Part shown: piece by piece, positions 25,051 through 33,167 of the stretch
Layout: the number at the start of each line of letters is the position of its first letter
Position numbering within the stretch: the stretch's first letter is position 1
NCBI GenBank assembly: GCA_963663135.2
Contig: CAXXRM010000005.1
Coordinates: 1,178,001 to 1,242,000 of the forward strand
Reading direction: 5' to 3'
DNA length: 64,000 bases
From: Io17-Chloro-G2 sp963663135
GTDB taxonomy: Bacteria; Chloroflexota; Dehalococcoidia; Lucifugimonadales; UBA3495
Notes under the pieces: generated by a model
Databases searched by the model: none
Seen by the model: the letters and a program-made list of their open reading frames with translations, nothing else
Told to the model about the DNA's origin: nothing
Program-made: the position numbers and the translations under genes

Positions 25051-26073
25051 ATGAACTTCGGCATGTTTTCCATGTTCACCACACGGGAGGGCTCGAGCCA
25101 GGCCGAGACCTTCAGGGAATGGTTCGACCTCGTAACCCTGGCGGAGGATGCGGGGCTGGACACTTTTTGGTTCGGGGAGAGCCATTTCCGGCCGAATAGG
25201 GCCGTTTTGGCCTCGCCGCTAATTGGGGCCAGCGCCGCCGCCGCCATGACCAAGCGCATCGGAATTGGCCTGGCAGTGCAGGTCTTGCCTTTGGCCAACC
25301 CGCTGCGCGTAGCCGAAGAAGCCGCAATGGTGGACCATATCAGCCAAGGCAGGTTGTTATTCGGCGTGGGACGCAGTTCTTTTCTGGAATCCTACCAAGG
25401 CTACAACGTGGACTATGGTGAGAGCCGGACGCTTTTTCTGGAGTCCCTGGAGGTCATCCAAAAGGCCTGGACCGACACTCCATTCTCTTATAAAGGGGAG
25501 CATTACAACTTTCAGGACGTGGACCTGGTCCCCAGGCCGTTTCAGAGTCCGCACCCGCCAATACGGGTAGCCGTGGAGAGCCGGGAGACATTTTCTCTGG
25601 TCGGCAAGCTCGGATTCCCCATATTCATCCGGCACCAGATGGATGTCCCGGAATTACAAGAGTTGCTGGCCCATTACAAATCGGAGCGAGAGCTGGCGGG
25701 TTTTTCCGGCCCGAATGACGTGATACTGCAATTGGCGGCCTATGTCGCGGAAACGCCCGAAAAGGCCCGGTCGGTGCCGGAGGCCAGCACCATGCGGCAG
25801 CGCCGGATGGTGCTGGCCAACCTGGCCGGAGCGGCGGACCAAGAGGCCTACGAAAGACTGAAGCGGATTTCCGAAACAACCTATGACGACGTGTTGACCC
25901 GGGTGGCATTCGGCTCCCCCGGGGAGGTTGTCGACCGGCTCAGGGAGTATCAAGACCAACTGGGAATCACCGGATTCTCCCTGGACTTGAACCCCGGGGG
26001 CCAGTTGACCAAAGAGCAGGTTGAAGAGTCTCTCAAGTTGCTGGCCGATCAGGTGATTCCCCAGATGAAGTAG
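25051..26073 (+). CDS. Luciferase-like (LLM-class) flavin-dependent monooxygenase
   Basis: The product is 340 residues; AAAAGGACTGAACC precedes the ATG. The family TIM-barrel features are MNFGMFSMFTT, FDLVTLAEDAGLDTFWFGESHFRPN near residue 30, MTKRIGIGLAVQVLPLANPLRVAEEAAMVDHISQGRLLFGVGR at 65-108, and a C-terminal SPGEVVDRLREYQDQLGITGFSLD. Such enzymes use reduced FMN (or F420) supplied by a separate reductase to oxygenate aldehydes, sulfonates, alkanes or aromatic rings. No flavin reductase gene lies nearby. Substrate unknown. Confidence 0.88.
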   Translation: MNFGMFSMFTTREGSSQAETFREWFDLVTLAEDAGLDTFWFGESHFRPNRAVLASPLIGASAAAAMTKRIGIGLAVQVLPLANPLRVAEEAAMVDHISQGRLLFGVGRSSFLESYQGYNVDYGESRTLFLESLEVIQKAWTDTPFSYKGEHYNFQDVDLVPRPFQSPHPPIRVAVESRETFSLVGKLGFPIFIRHQMDVPELQELLAHYKSERELAGFSGPNDVILQLAAYVAETPEKARSVPEASTMRQRRMVLANLAGAADQEAYERLKRISETTYDDVLTRVAFGSPGEVVDRLREYQDQLGITGFSLDLNPGGQLTKEQVEESLKLLADQVIPQMK

Positions 26074-26159
26074 AACCGCTTCCAGGCCGAACGGATTCTG
26101 TGGTGACAGGGGCATCTTGCATCAACTGTGATGCCTGATCACCTTCCATCCGACCGTAC

Positions 26160-26352
26160 CCACCGCCGGTCATCCCCTCGCATCCGGAACCCAGAGTTCC
26201 TTTTGTACTTTGAGCAGGCTCCGGTGTCCGAGGCACGGTCACGCGGCGAGGGTGACTGGATGGGAGGGCCTACCACCGCCTGACTCCCCGATGCCATAAG
26301 CGTGTCTGTGCACGGAAAGGGCTCTGGATTCCCGCTGCGGCGAGAATGACGG
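26160..26352 (+). repeat. Interspersed element with inverted ends, locus F
   Basis: CCGCCGGTCATCCCCTCGCA at 26162-26181 with CCGGAACCCAGAG is a degraded left end. GGGCTCTGGATTCCCGCTGC at about 26319-26338 with GGCGAGAATGACGG is an intact right end. The interior (TTTGAGCAGGCTCCGGTGTC, GGCGAGGGTGACTGGATGGG, CCATAAGCGTGTCTGTGCAC) matches locus B in the same orientation. Length about 190 bp. Confidence 0.75.
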
Positions 26353-26369
26353 ATGGCTTTGTCAAACGC

Positions 26370-26412
26370 CACCCATGAGGACGAAATGGGCCTATTTCAT
26401 GGCAATGACGGG
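26370..26412 (+). repeat. Flanking ATGGGCCTATTTCATGG module, locus F
   Basis: GACGAAATGGGCCTATTTCA (26380-26399) followed by TGGCAATGACGGGGGAGG repeats the module found right of the other elements. The rest of 26413-26537 shows no recognisable feature. Confidence 0.5.
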
Positions 26413-26537
26413 GGAGGGGTTCGGCGAATTCGGCAGAACCGGCGCTTCGATGCGATCCGATTCTGCGAGACCTCTGATTTCAGGATGCCGGAGTCGTGGA
26501 CCCAGTTCCTTCTTGGGACCGACCAGATGCGTCCAGG

Positions 26538-27956
26538 CTACCGGACCGGCCCTCCGATGGGGGCGGTGGGGCCCTCACACTCCAGGAATCTGCCGTAGCC
26601 AGGTTGCCTTTCCAGGTTCCCCTGGTTGAGTAGGACCTGACCTCGCAACAGGGTCATCCACGGCTTACCGGTGACTTCCCAACCTTCAAAAAGGGTGTAG
26701 CCAGCGGTGCTGTAATGATCCTTGGCGGTGATAACCCGGTCCGCCTTTGGGTCCCAAATCAGCAGGTCGGCGTCAGAGCCCACCTGGACCACGCCCTTTC
26801 TGGGATACAAACCGAAGATTCTCGCCGGATTCTCCGACATGACCCGGGCCAGCCACCAGATGGGCAGGCCTCTTTTGACCACACCTTCGCTGTACATCAA
26901 CGAGACCAAGGTCTCCACACCCGGCGAGCCGAAGGGCACCGAATTGCCTTTCTCATCAACAAATATGTTGTCCCATCCCACCTGCTTCAGTTCTTGAGGG
27001 TATGGAGCGTGGTCGCTGGCGACAATAGAGGCGTGGCCTTGCTCCAGTCCCCGCCACAACGCGTCGCGGTCGGGGCCGTCCTCGGGACGGAGCGGCGGTC
27101 CAATCTTGGCCATGGGGCCGAACTTCGCCATTTCTGCGTCGGACAACAAAAGGTACTGGGGACAGGTTTCGGTCCAGATTCGCTGGCCCAGTGCGTGAGC
27201 CTGTTTGATTCGTTCCAAGCCTAACTGGGTGCTCAAGTGGACCACGTAGGTCGGGCATCCGGTGGCGTTCCCCATGTTGATCGCCCGGTTGATTGCCTCC
27301 TCTTCGGCCCAATCGGGACACGCCGAGGGGAAATCGGTGGGATGGGTATGGCCCTCGGCGAGCAGCTTGTTCTCCAGATACTCGATAATGTTGCCGCTTT
27401 CGCAGTGTAGCTGCAACACTCCACCGCCCGCCGCCACCTTTTCCATGGCCTGGCAGATGTAGTCGTCATCGCACATCCTGCCCGGCCGTTTCTTGTAGGT
27501 CATGAACATTTTGTACGACTTGACCCCCATGGCGAGGGCTTGGGGCAGGCTGTTCAAAATGCTCGGACGGTTTTGCAAGATGAAGTGGAGACCGAAATCC
27601 ACCAGGGCGCCCTGCTCGATCACTTCACGGATGCGGTGGATGGCCTGCGGCAGGGTCTCATCCCCTTCGAGGTCGTAGGTACCGAAAGGGATCAAGGTGG
27701 TGAGTCCGGCGTAGGCGGCGGCCCTGCCACCCAAGGCGTAATTGTCATGCCCATCCAGATGGACGTGGGAATCGATAAGCCCGGGCAGGATGTATTTGCC
27801 CTCAGCATCGATGTAGTGGTCAGCCGGAGGCAGCAAGTGCTCCGGGGCCAGGGCCACAATTTTTTCGCCCTTGATCGCAACCGCCGCGTCGACAACCTGG
27901 GACGAAGTGACCACCTGCCCGCCGCGGACTATGGTGTCTAATCTAACTTCAGCCAT
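26538..27956 (-). CDS. Dihydropyrimidinase/hydantoinase-family cyclic amidohydrolase
   Basis: The product is 472 residues; GGGGAGGATTCCC precedes the ATG. It has the binuclear metal site of the family: H64 and H66 in DSHVHLDGHD, the carbamylated-lysine segment GVKSYKMFMTYK (K149), H184 in LQLHCESG, a His in PTYVVHLS, and Asp in IVASDHAPY. The final strand GADLLIWDPKADRVITAKDHYS and small beta-domain are present. These enzymes hydrolyse ring amide bonds of dihydropyrimidines, hydantoins or allantoin. The adjacent molybdenum hydroxylase genes (28096-31884), which could hydroxylate a ring first, support a role in N-heterocycle breakdown. Exact substrate unresolved; hydA/dht-like naming would be premature. 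Confidence 0.9.
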   Translation of the reverse strand: MAEVRLDTIVRGGQVVTSSQVVDAAVAIKGEKIVALAPEHLLPPADHYIDAEGKYILPGLIDSHVHLDGHDNYALGGRAAAYAGLTTLIPFGTYDLEGDETLPQAIHRIREVIEQGALVDFGLHFILQNRPSILNSLPQALAMGVKSYKMFMTYKKRPGRMCDDDYICQAMEKVAAGGGVLQLHCESGNIIEYLENKLLAEGHTHPTDFPSACPDWAEEEAINRAINMGNATGCPTYVVHLSTQLGLERIKQAHALGQRIWTETCPQYLLLSDAEMAKFGPMAKIGPPLRPEDGPDRDALWRGLEQGHASIVASDHAPYPQELKQVGWDNIFVDEKGNSVPFGSPGVETLVSLMYSEGVVKRGLPIWWLARVMSENPARIFGLYPRKGVVQVGSDADLLIWDPKADRVITAKDHYSTAGYTLFEGWEVTGKPWMTLLRGQVLLNQGNLERQPGYGRFLECEGPTAPIGGPVR

Positions 27957-28095
27957 GGGAATCCTCCCCGGCGTCTATTTCCGCCATGCCGCGGCGATGT
28001 GGGGGATTTGGTCGGGGCTCGGTCGGAGCTTTGGGCCGTCATCCGCGTCCTGCATGCCCAACGACTTTCTAAAGCCGATGGTGCAGGAAGAACCA

Positions 28096-30366
28096 CTACC
28101 CTTCGCGCCGTTTCAGGGAGTCAACGTCCATTGTGCGGTCCAACGAGTTTTTGCCTTGGATCGCCGCCAACACCCGCTCGGCGGTGAAGGGCAGTTCGTT
28201 GATCCGGACGCCAACTGCGTCATAGATGGCGTTGGCGATTGCCGCGGGAGGGCCGAATCCCGGGGGTTCCGCCACTGCCCTGGCCCCAAAGGGACCACTC
28301 TCCGAAGGCACGTTGATCAGTATGGTTTCAATCTCCGGCATATCCACGGCGAGAGGCATCAAGTAGGTAGCCAGGGAAGGGTTCATCACCCGCCCCGTCT
28401 CCGGGTCGATTTGCATCTCCTCGCTCAAAGCCCGGCCGATTCCCTGGACCGCTCCACCTTCCAACTGGCCCACGACGGACATGGGGTTGATGGCAACGCC
28501 AACGTCCTGGGCTTGTACAAACCTGGTGACCTTGACCTGCCCGGTCTCGGTGTCCACCAGGACCTCGGCGGCTTGCGTGTTGAAAACCGGCGCGTAGGGC
28601 ATGCTGGAGAGGCTGGCCAGACCAATAATCGGCCCTTGCTGCGAGGTCAGGCTGGCCCGGGCCAGTTGGGACAGTGTCATTGACTGGGCAGGGTTGTCCT
28701 GAACGTAAACTTTGCCGTCACGGCAGGCCAAGGCATCGGCGGGAACCCCCAATCGTTGCGCGGCCAAGCTCACCAGCTTGTCCCTGGCGTCTTCAGCCGC
28801 CTGTTGCACCGCTTTGCCCTGGCTGTAAACTATGCGACTACCGCCGCTGGGACCCGTGAAGGGCGTCATATCGGTGTCTCTAGTGGACACAATCACCTGG
28901 CCAAGGTCCAGACCCAGGGTTTCCGCGGCAATCTGGGCCAGAGAGGTGTCGCTGCCGGAAATATCCACGGACCCGGTCAGCAGGCTGACGGTGCCATCCT
29001 CGTTGACGTTGATGGAGGCGGTGGAAGGACCGCTGCCGCTGCGCCACTCTCCCATGGCGATGCCAACACCGCGATTTTCGCCCAATTTCTTGGGCAAACC
29101 CAGCCGCTGCTTGACGGCTTCCACGGTTTCCCTCAAACCGTTCGCGGGCAGCCTGGCGCCGCTAACCGAGGTGTCGCCCTCGGACATGACGTTCTTGAGG
29201 CGAAACTCCATGGGGTCCAGGTCCAACCGGTGGGCCATACTGTCCATGTGCGACTCTACGGCAAAGGTCATGTCGGCGACGCCGGAAGCACGGTAGGACC
29301 CAACGTAAATCTTATTGGTGTAGACACCGTAGGACCGCAACCGGATGTTGGGGATGCTGTAGGGGCCCAGGGCATGGGCGACTCCGGAGTTCGGCCCTGC
29401 GCCCAGGTAGGCGCCCACGTCGAAAACGCTGTGAGACTCCCTGGCGACAATGGTCCCGTCGTTCATGACTCCAGTCTTAAGGTGAATGTTGGTTTCCAGA
29501 CGGGGACCATTCAGCGTGAAGGCCTCCTCCCGGGTGTTTACCAGCTTTACCGACCGACCGGTCTTCATGGCCAACATGGCAGGAAATGCCTCGAAGGCCA
29601 GGCGCAGCTTCGCTCCGAAGCCACCGCCCAACTCCATTGCATTCACCTTGATCCTGGATATAGGAATATCCAACACCGAAGCAAGCTGCGCCCGGACCTG
29701 GAACGGCCCCTGGGTTGAAGCCCAAACGGTGAGCCTGCCGTCAGGTTCCACGTTAGCCGCGCAGGCCATGGGCTCCAAAAAGCCCTGATTGATGGGTTGG
29801 GACCGGTAGTTTTCCTCGAAAATATGGTCCGCGTCCCGGAAGGCCTGGTCTACGTCGCCGCGGTCGGCGTCCAACAGCGTGCAGTTGTTGCCGCCCATGG
29901 CGAATCCGTAGCCTTCGAAATTTGGCATGTCGCGGTGCACCGCCGGAGACCCCTCTTCAATCGCATCCAAGGGGTCGATCACCGACTCCAAAAGCTCGTA
30001 CTCCACCTGTATCAATTCAATCGCTTCTTGCGCGGTGACTTCATCGTCGGCCGCCACTGCCGCGACCGGGTCTCCAATGTAGAAAACCTCGTCCCTAGCC
30101 ATGATGCGCCGGTCCCGGAGGGCGCCTGAGCCGAACAGCACGTCGGGGAAATCATGGCCTGTGATCACCGCTCGCACTCCGGGCAACGCCAGGGCCCTGG
30201 AGGTGTCGAGTTTAACGACACGGGCGTGTCCCACAGTGCTGGTGAGCAGCTTGCACATCAGCATTTGCGGAAGGTAAACGTCGGCGGCGTAGGTGGCCCT
30301 GCCGGTTACCTTCTGTGTGGCGTCTACTCTGGGCAGGCTCTGGCCCAGGGTTTTGAAATCAGGCAT
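28096..30366 (-). CDS. Molybdenum hydroxylase large subunit (xanthine dehydrogenase/CoxL family)
   Basis: The product is 756 residues from the ATG at 30366, preceded by AAAGGGGTGAATCAA; a GTG three codons earlier is too close to that site. It has the N-terminal hammerhead domain (DATQKVTGRATYAADV, VRAVITGHDFP) and the molybdopterin-binding domain (GGFGAKLRLAFEAFPAMLA; SYRASGVADMTFAVESHMD). Near the C-terminus, FGARAVAEPPGFGPPAAIANA carries the probable catalytic Glu. The CO-dehydrogenase active-site signatures AYxCSFR and AYRGAGR are absent (here GSYRASGVA), so CO is an unlikely substrate. The enzyme family hydroxylates C-H next to N in heterocycles or oxidises aldehydes. The three subunit genes run 30961 (FAD), 30405 (Fe-S), then this one. 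Confidence 0.92.
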   Translation of the reverse strand: MPDFKTLGQSLPRVDATQKVTGRATYAADVYLPQMLMCKLLTSTVGHARVVKLDTSRALALPGVRAVITGHDFPDVLFGSGALRDRRIMARDEVFYIGDPVAAVAADDEVTAQEAIELIQVEYELLESVIDPLDAIEEGSPAVHRDMPNFEGYGFAMGGNNCTLLDADRGDVDQAFRDADHIFEENYRSQPINQGFLEPMACAANVEPDGRLTVWASTQGPFQVRAQLASVLDIPISRIKVNAMELGGGFGAKLRLAFEAFPAMLAMKTGRSVKLVNTREEAFTLNGPRLETNIHLKTGVMNDGTIVARESHSVFDVGAYLGAGPNSGVAHALGPYSIPNIRLRSYGVYTNKIYVGSYRASGVADMTFAVESHMDSMAHRLDLDPMEFRLKNVMSEGDTSVSGARLPANGLRETVEAVKQRLGLPKKLGENRGVGIAMGEWRSGSGPSTASINVNEDGTVSLLTGSVDISGSDTSLAQIAAETLGLDLGQVIVSTRDTDMTPFTGPSGGSRIVYSQGKAVQQAAEDARDKLVSLAAQRLGVPADALACRDGKVYVQDNPAQSMTLSQLARASLTSQQGPIIGLASLSSMPYAPVFNTQAAEVLVDTETGQVKVTRFVQAQDVGVAINPMSVVGQLEGGAVQGIGRALSEEMQIDPETGRVMNPSLATYLMPLAVDMPEIETILINVPSESGPFGARAVAEPPGFGPPAAIANAIYDAVGVRINELPFTAERVLAAIQGKNSLDRTMDVDSLKRREG

Positions 30367-30404
30367 TTGATTCACCCCTTTGTGATATCCCGGGTGGTTC
30401 GCGT

Positions 30405-30911
30405 TTAGCCGGCTTTGGACCGCATGGTTTCTGCTGCCGCCAAGATGGCCTCAATCACTTTGTTGTAGCCGGTGCAGCGGCAAAGGTTTCCCCCGATTGC
30501 GTAGACGGCATCTTCCGCATCAGGGTTCGGGTTCTGGTTCAACAGGCCGACCGCAGACATGATCAGGCCCGGAGTGCAGAACCCGCACTGCAGGCCACCG
30601 TGTTCAACGAAAGCCTGCTGGACCGGATGCAATTCCCCTGGTCCTGCCGGGCTCACACCCGCCAGCCCCTCGACAGTCGTAATCTCGGAATCTTTAGCAC
30701 TGTGGGCGAGGACCAGGCAGGAGGTCACGGCCCTGCCGTCCATCAACACCGTGCAGGCACCGCAATCGCCCTCGTCACAGCCTTTTTTACTCCCGGTAAG
30801 CTGGAATTCGTCCCGGAGAGCATCCAGCAAAGAATAGTATGGTTGCACCAAGGCAGTGCGAGATTCACCGTTGAGGTTCAGTACCAGGGGTGTTTTCATC
30901 GTTGCTGCCAT
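30405..30911 (-). CDS. Molybdenum hydroxylase small subunit, two [2Fe-2S] clusters
   Basis: The product is 168 residues, typical of CoxS/XdhC-like Fe-S subunits. The plant-ferredoxin-type cluster is CDEGDCGACTVLMDG with an upstream and downstream Cys (SCLV). The second, helical-domain cluster is CGFCTPG and CRCTGYNK. It passes electrons from the Mo centre of the large subunit to FAD. The start at 30911 is a normal ATG; a second ATG four codons later (30899) is an alternative, and neither has a strong ribosome-binding site. It lies between the FAD and Mo subunit genes in one leftward operon. Confidence 0.93.
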   Translation of the reverse strand: MAATMKTPLVLNLNGESRTALVQPYYSLLDALRDEFQLTGSKKGCDEGDCGACTVLMDGRAVTSCLVLAHSAKDSEITTVEGLAGVSPAGPGELHPVQQAFVEHGGLQCGFCTPGLIMSAVGLLNQNPNPDAEDAVYAIGGNLCRCTGYNKVIEAILAAAETMRSKAG

Positions 30912-30960
30912 TCCAGGTTATTCTCTTTCCAGCATTGGATTTAGTCTGGACTGTCCGGTT

Positions 30961-31884
30961 TTAGAAGGCCCGCTGTACCGCCAGGTCCCGTTGGCGCCGG
31001 GTTGAAACTTCGCTGCCTTGCGCCATTGCCAGGGAAGTCTCCAAGGTGCGCTGGGTCAGCACCTTTACCATGGCCGTGCGATGCTCAGCCGTACCCCGGA
31101 TATCGTCGATGGGGGAGGCGGCTCGTTGCGCGGCGTCCGCGGCCTCGCGTATCAATCCGGGCGTAACGGTGTTGCCAATCAGCAATCTTTCGGCATCAGA
31201 AGCACGAATTGGCGTCGGCGCGACCGCGCCCAGAGCGATGGCGGCGTTACGGCAAGTTTGGCCGTCACCCTCCAGCGACAATACCGAAGCCACTCCCAGG
31301 GTTGCGATGTCCATCCCGCCCCGGGGGCTGTGCTTTATGTAAAGGGAGCCCGAGTTTGGCGCTGGCGGAGGTAGCCTCACTTCAGCCAGAACCTCGGCAT
31401 GCTGCAGCACGGTCCTGCCGGGCCCGGCAAACACACTGGCAAGGGGAAGCCAACGCTCGCCCTCAGGCCCGACGATCCGGCACTCGGCGTCAAAGGCCAA
31501 CAGAGCCGGCAGGGTGTCGCCGGCCGGAGAGGCGTTGCAGATGTTGCCACCCACGGTGGCGAGGTTCCTGACCTGGACGCCGGCAAAAGACGCCGCCGCA
31601 GCCGCCAGGGCCGGATAGCGCCGCGTGACCGCCGGATGTGTTTCCAGGTCCTGTATCTTGGCCAGGGGGCCAAGCCTCAGGCCGCGGCTGTTGCTGTAGC
31701 TGATCCGGGCCAGACTGGCGATGCGCCGTATATCCACCACATACTGAGGCTGCCAGACCCCCTGCCTCCATCTGACAAGGAAGTCGGTGCTGCCGGCGAC
31801 GAGGCGGGCCCCCTCGCCATGGCGCTGCAGCAAAGAAACAGCCTGCCGCAGACTTCGGGCCTCAAGGTACTCAAACCTGGCCAT
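30961..31884 (-). CDS. Molybdenum hydroxylase medium subunit, FAD-binding
   Basis: The product is 307 residues, typical of CoxM. AGGAGAAAGCGTTA precedes the ATG. FAD-binding signatures are ARLVAGSTDFLVRW near residue 30 and ATVGGNICNASPAGDTLPALLAFDAE near residues 110-135. The C-terminal domain (AERLLIGNTVTPGLIREAADAAQRAASPIDDIRGTAEHR) is complete. It transfers electrons from the Fe-S subunit to the final acceptor. It is the first gene of the three-gene operon. In most cox-type operons the order is M-S-L, which is the order here. Confidence 0.93.
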   Translation of the reverse strand: MARFEYLEARSLRQAVSLLQRHGEGARLVAGSTDFLVRWRQGVWQPQYVVDIRRIASLARISYSNSRGLRLGPLAKIQDLETHPAVTRRYPALAAAAASFAGVQVRNLATVGGNICNASPAGDTLPALLAFDAECRIVGPEGERWLPLASVFAGPGRTVLQHAEVLAEVRLPPPAPNSGSLYIKHSPRGGMDIATLGVASVLSLEGDGQTCRNAAIALGAVAPTPIRASDAERLLIGNTVTPGLIREAADAAQRAASPIDDIRGTAEHRTAMVKVLTQRTLETSLAMAQGSEVSTRRQRDLAVQRAF

Positions 31885-32059
31885 TAACGCTTTCTCCTGG
31901 AGATTCAGCTTGGTTTACCCGCCCGCGGAAGCGCTATAAATGCATAGGCGCTGCGGTCCGGGGACTCTCGTCGGAAGTGTAATTTGGCGCCGTATAGCTG
32001 TCAACGGCGTTCATCCACGCCCGGACCGCCGGTGCACCCAGCAGACGAGTCCGGGTGGG

Positions 32060-32899
32060 CTATAACGCTTGCCAATAACGCCGGCCTTCCAAACGGGCGA
32101 TTCGGCCAAACCCCGGGAAAGGCAGGTGGACGGCTGCCACGGTGGTGCCTTCACTTTCCAGGCGTTCCATCAACGCGCTCCGGGTGGTCCTGGTAGTTTC
32201 CGGGTCTATGTCCGCCCGGGAGACCCAGTCAGTGTGTTCAACTTGCACAGTATTGTGAAGCACGTCCCCAAGGATCAGTCCTCTTTCGCCCTGGGAAGCA
32301 ATCATGATGCTCATGTGGCCCGGCGTGTGGCCCGGCGTGGGAAGGGTGGTTAACTCGTCGGTCAGGGCGATTTCACCGTCGACCAACTCCATGATTCCCA
32401 GGTCTTCCAAGGGCCACACCTTATCCGGGGCGCTGGGAAACCGGGTGGACGCCATTTCAGGCGAATGGGTCGCCTGCCAGTCCTTGGCGCTGAAGTAATA
32501 CCTGGCGTTGGGGAAGGTGGGTCTGTACTGGCCGTCTTGCCCCTGCAGGTTCCAACCAACGTGGTCCCCGTGCAGGTGGGTCATAACCACCATGTCCACT
32601 TCTTCGGGGCTCACGCCGTTGGCGCTGAAATCGTTCAGCAACTCGCCCCAGGGTGTGTCCGGAGCATCCGCGGGCTTGGGACCCATGCCGGTATCAACCG
32701 CTATCGTGCGGCCCTGAGAACGCACCAGGAAGCAGGCCAAGTTGAAGCTCAAAGTATTATGGGGAGTCAGGTGTTCCTGGTATGAATCCCATGTTTCCGC
32801 CGGAAGGTCTGGGAAAAAGTTGCACAGGTCGAATTCCAGGATCCCGTCGGAAAGCGAGATGATTTCAACGTTTCCAATCGTAATTTTGGGGCTGGGCAT
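32060..32899 (-). CDS. Metallo-beta-lactamase-fold hydrolase
   Basis: The product is 279 residues from the ATG at 32899, fixed by CCAGGAGGTGGAA; the frame is open to 32956 but without such a site. The binuclear zinc motif HxHxDH appears as VVMTHLHGDHVGWN. Other ligands fit TPGHTPGHMS and GDVLHNTVQ. The N-terminal half (ISLSDGILEFDLCNFFPD, NTLSFNLACFLVRSQGRTIAVDTGMG) resembles the MBL proteins related to quorum-quenching lactonases and organophosphate hydrolases. It should hydrolyse an ester or lactone in the cytosol. It is the upstream neighbour of the molybdenum hydroxylase operon, so a lactone or cyclic product of that pathway is possible. Confidence 0.9.
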   Translation of the reverse strand: MPSPKITIGNVEIISLSDGILEFDLCNFFPDLPAETWDSYQEHLTPHNTLSFNLACFLVRSQGRTIAVDTGMGPKPADAPDTPWGELLNDFSANGVSPEEVDMVVMTHLHGDHVGWNLQGQDGQYRPTFPNARYYFSAKDWQATHSPEMASTRFPSAPDKVWPLEDLGIMELVDGEIALTDELTTLPTPGHTPGHMSIMIASQGERGLILGDVLHNTVQVEHTDWVSRADIDPETTRTTRSALMERLESEGTTVAAVHLPFPGFGRIARLEGRRYWQAL

Positions 32900-33167
32900 T
32901 TCCACCTCCTGGGGGTATCCAAGGCTAATCCAGGTCCTGACGCGCGCTCGCATCATCCGTAGACCAGTCGCGTCCGATTATAGGGTAGGCCACTGGGGCC
33001 GGGCAACGGCGCATCGCCCATCCCCGCGTTCACGCCAGCCGGGAGCGTCTTGACCGACGGAATGGCCGGGATTATATTGGCCGGGACTCTCGGTACGCCG
33101 CCGGCCCAACGCATTTTAACTGGAGGATTGGCGGGTTTATTCGTTTATCAGGAGGCCCCGCACGATT

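Noticed and set aside
28096..30366. Aerobic CO dehydrogenase (CoxL)
   Set aside because: Neither the form I AYxCSFR nor the form II AYRGAGR active-site signature is present; the corresponding segment reads GSYRASGVA, so it is annotated as a general molybdenum hydroxylase.
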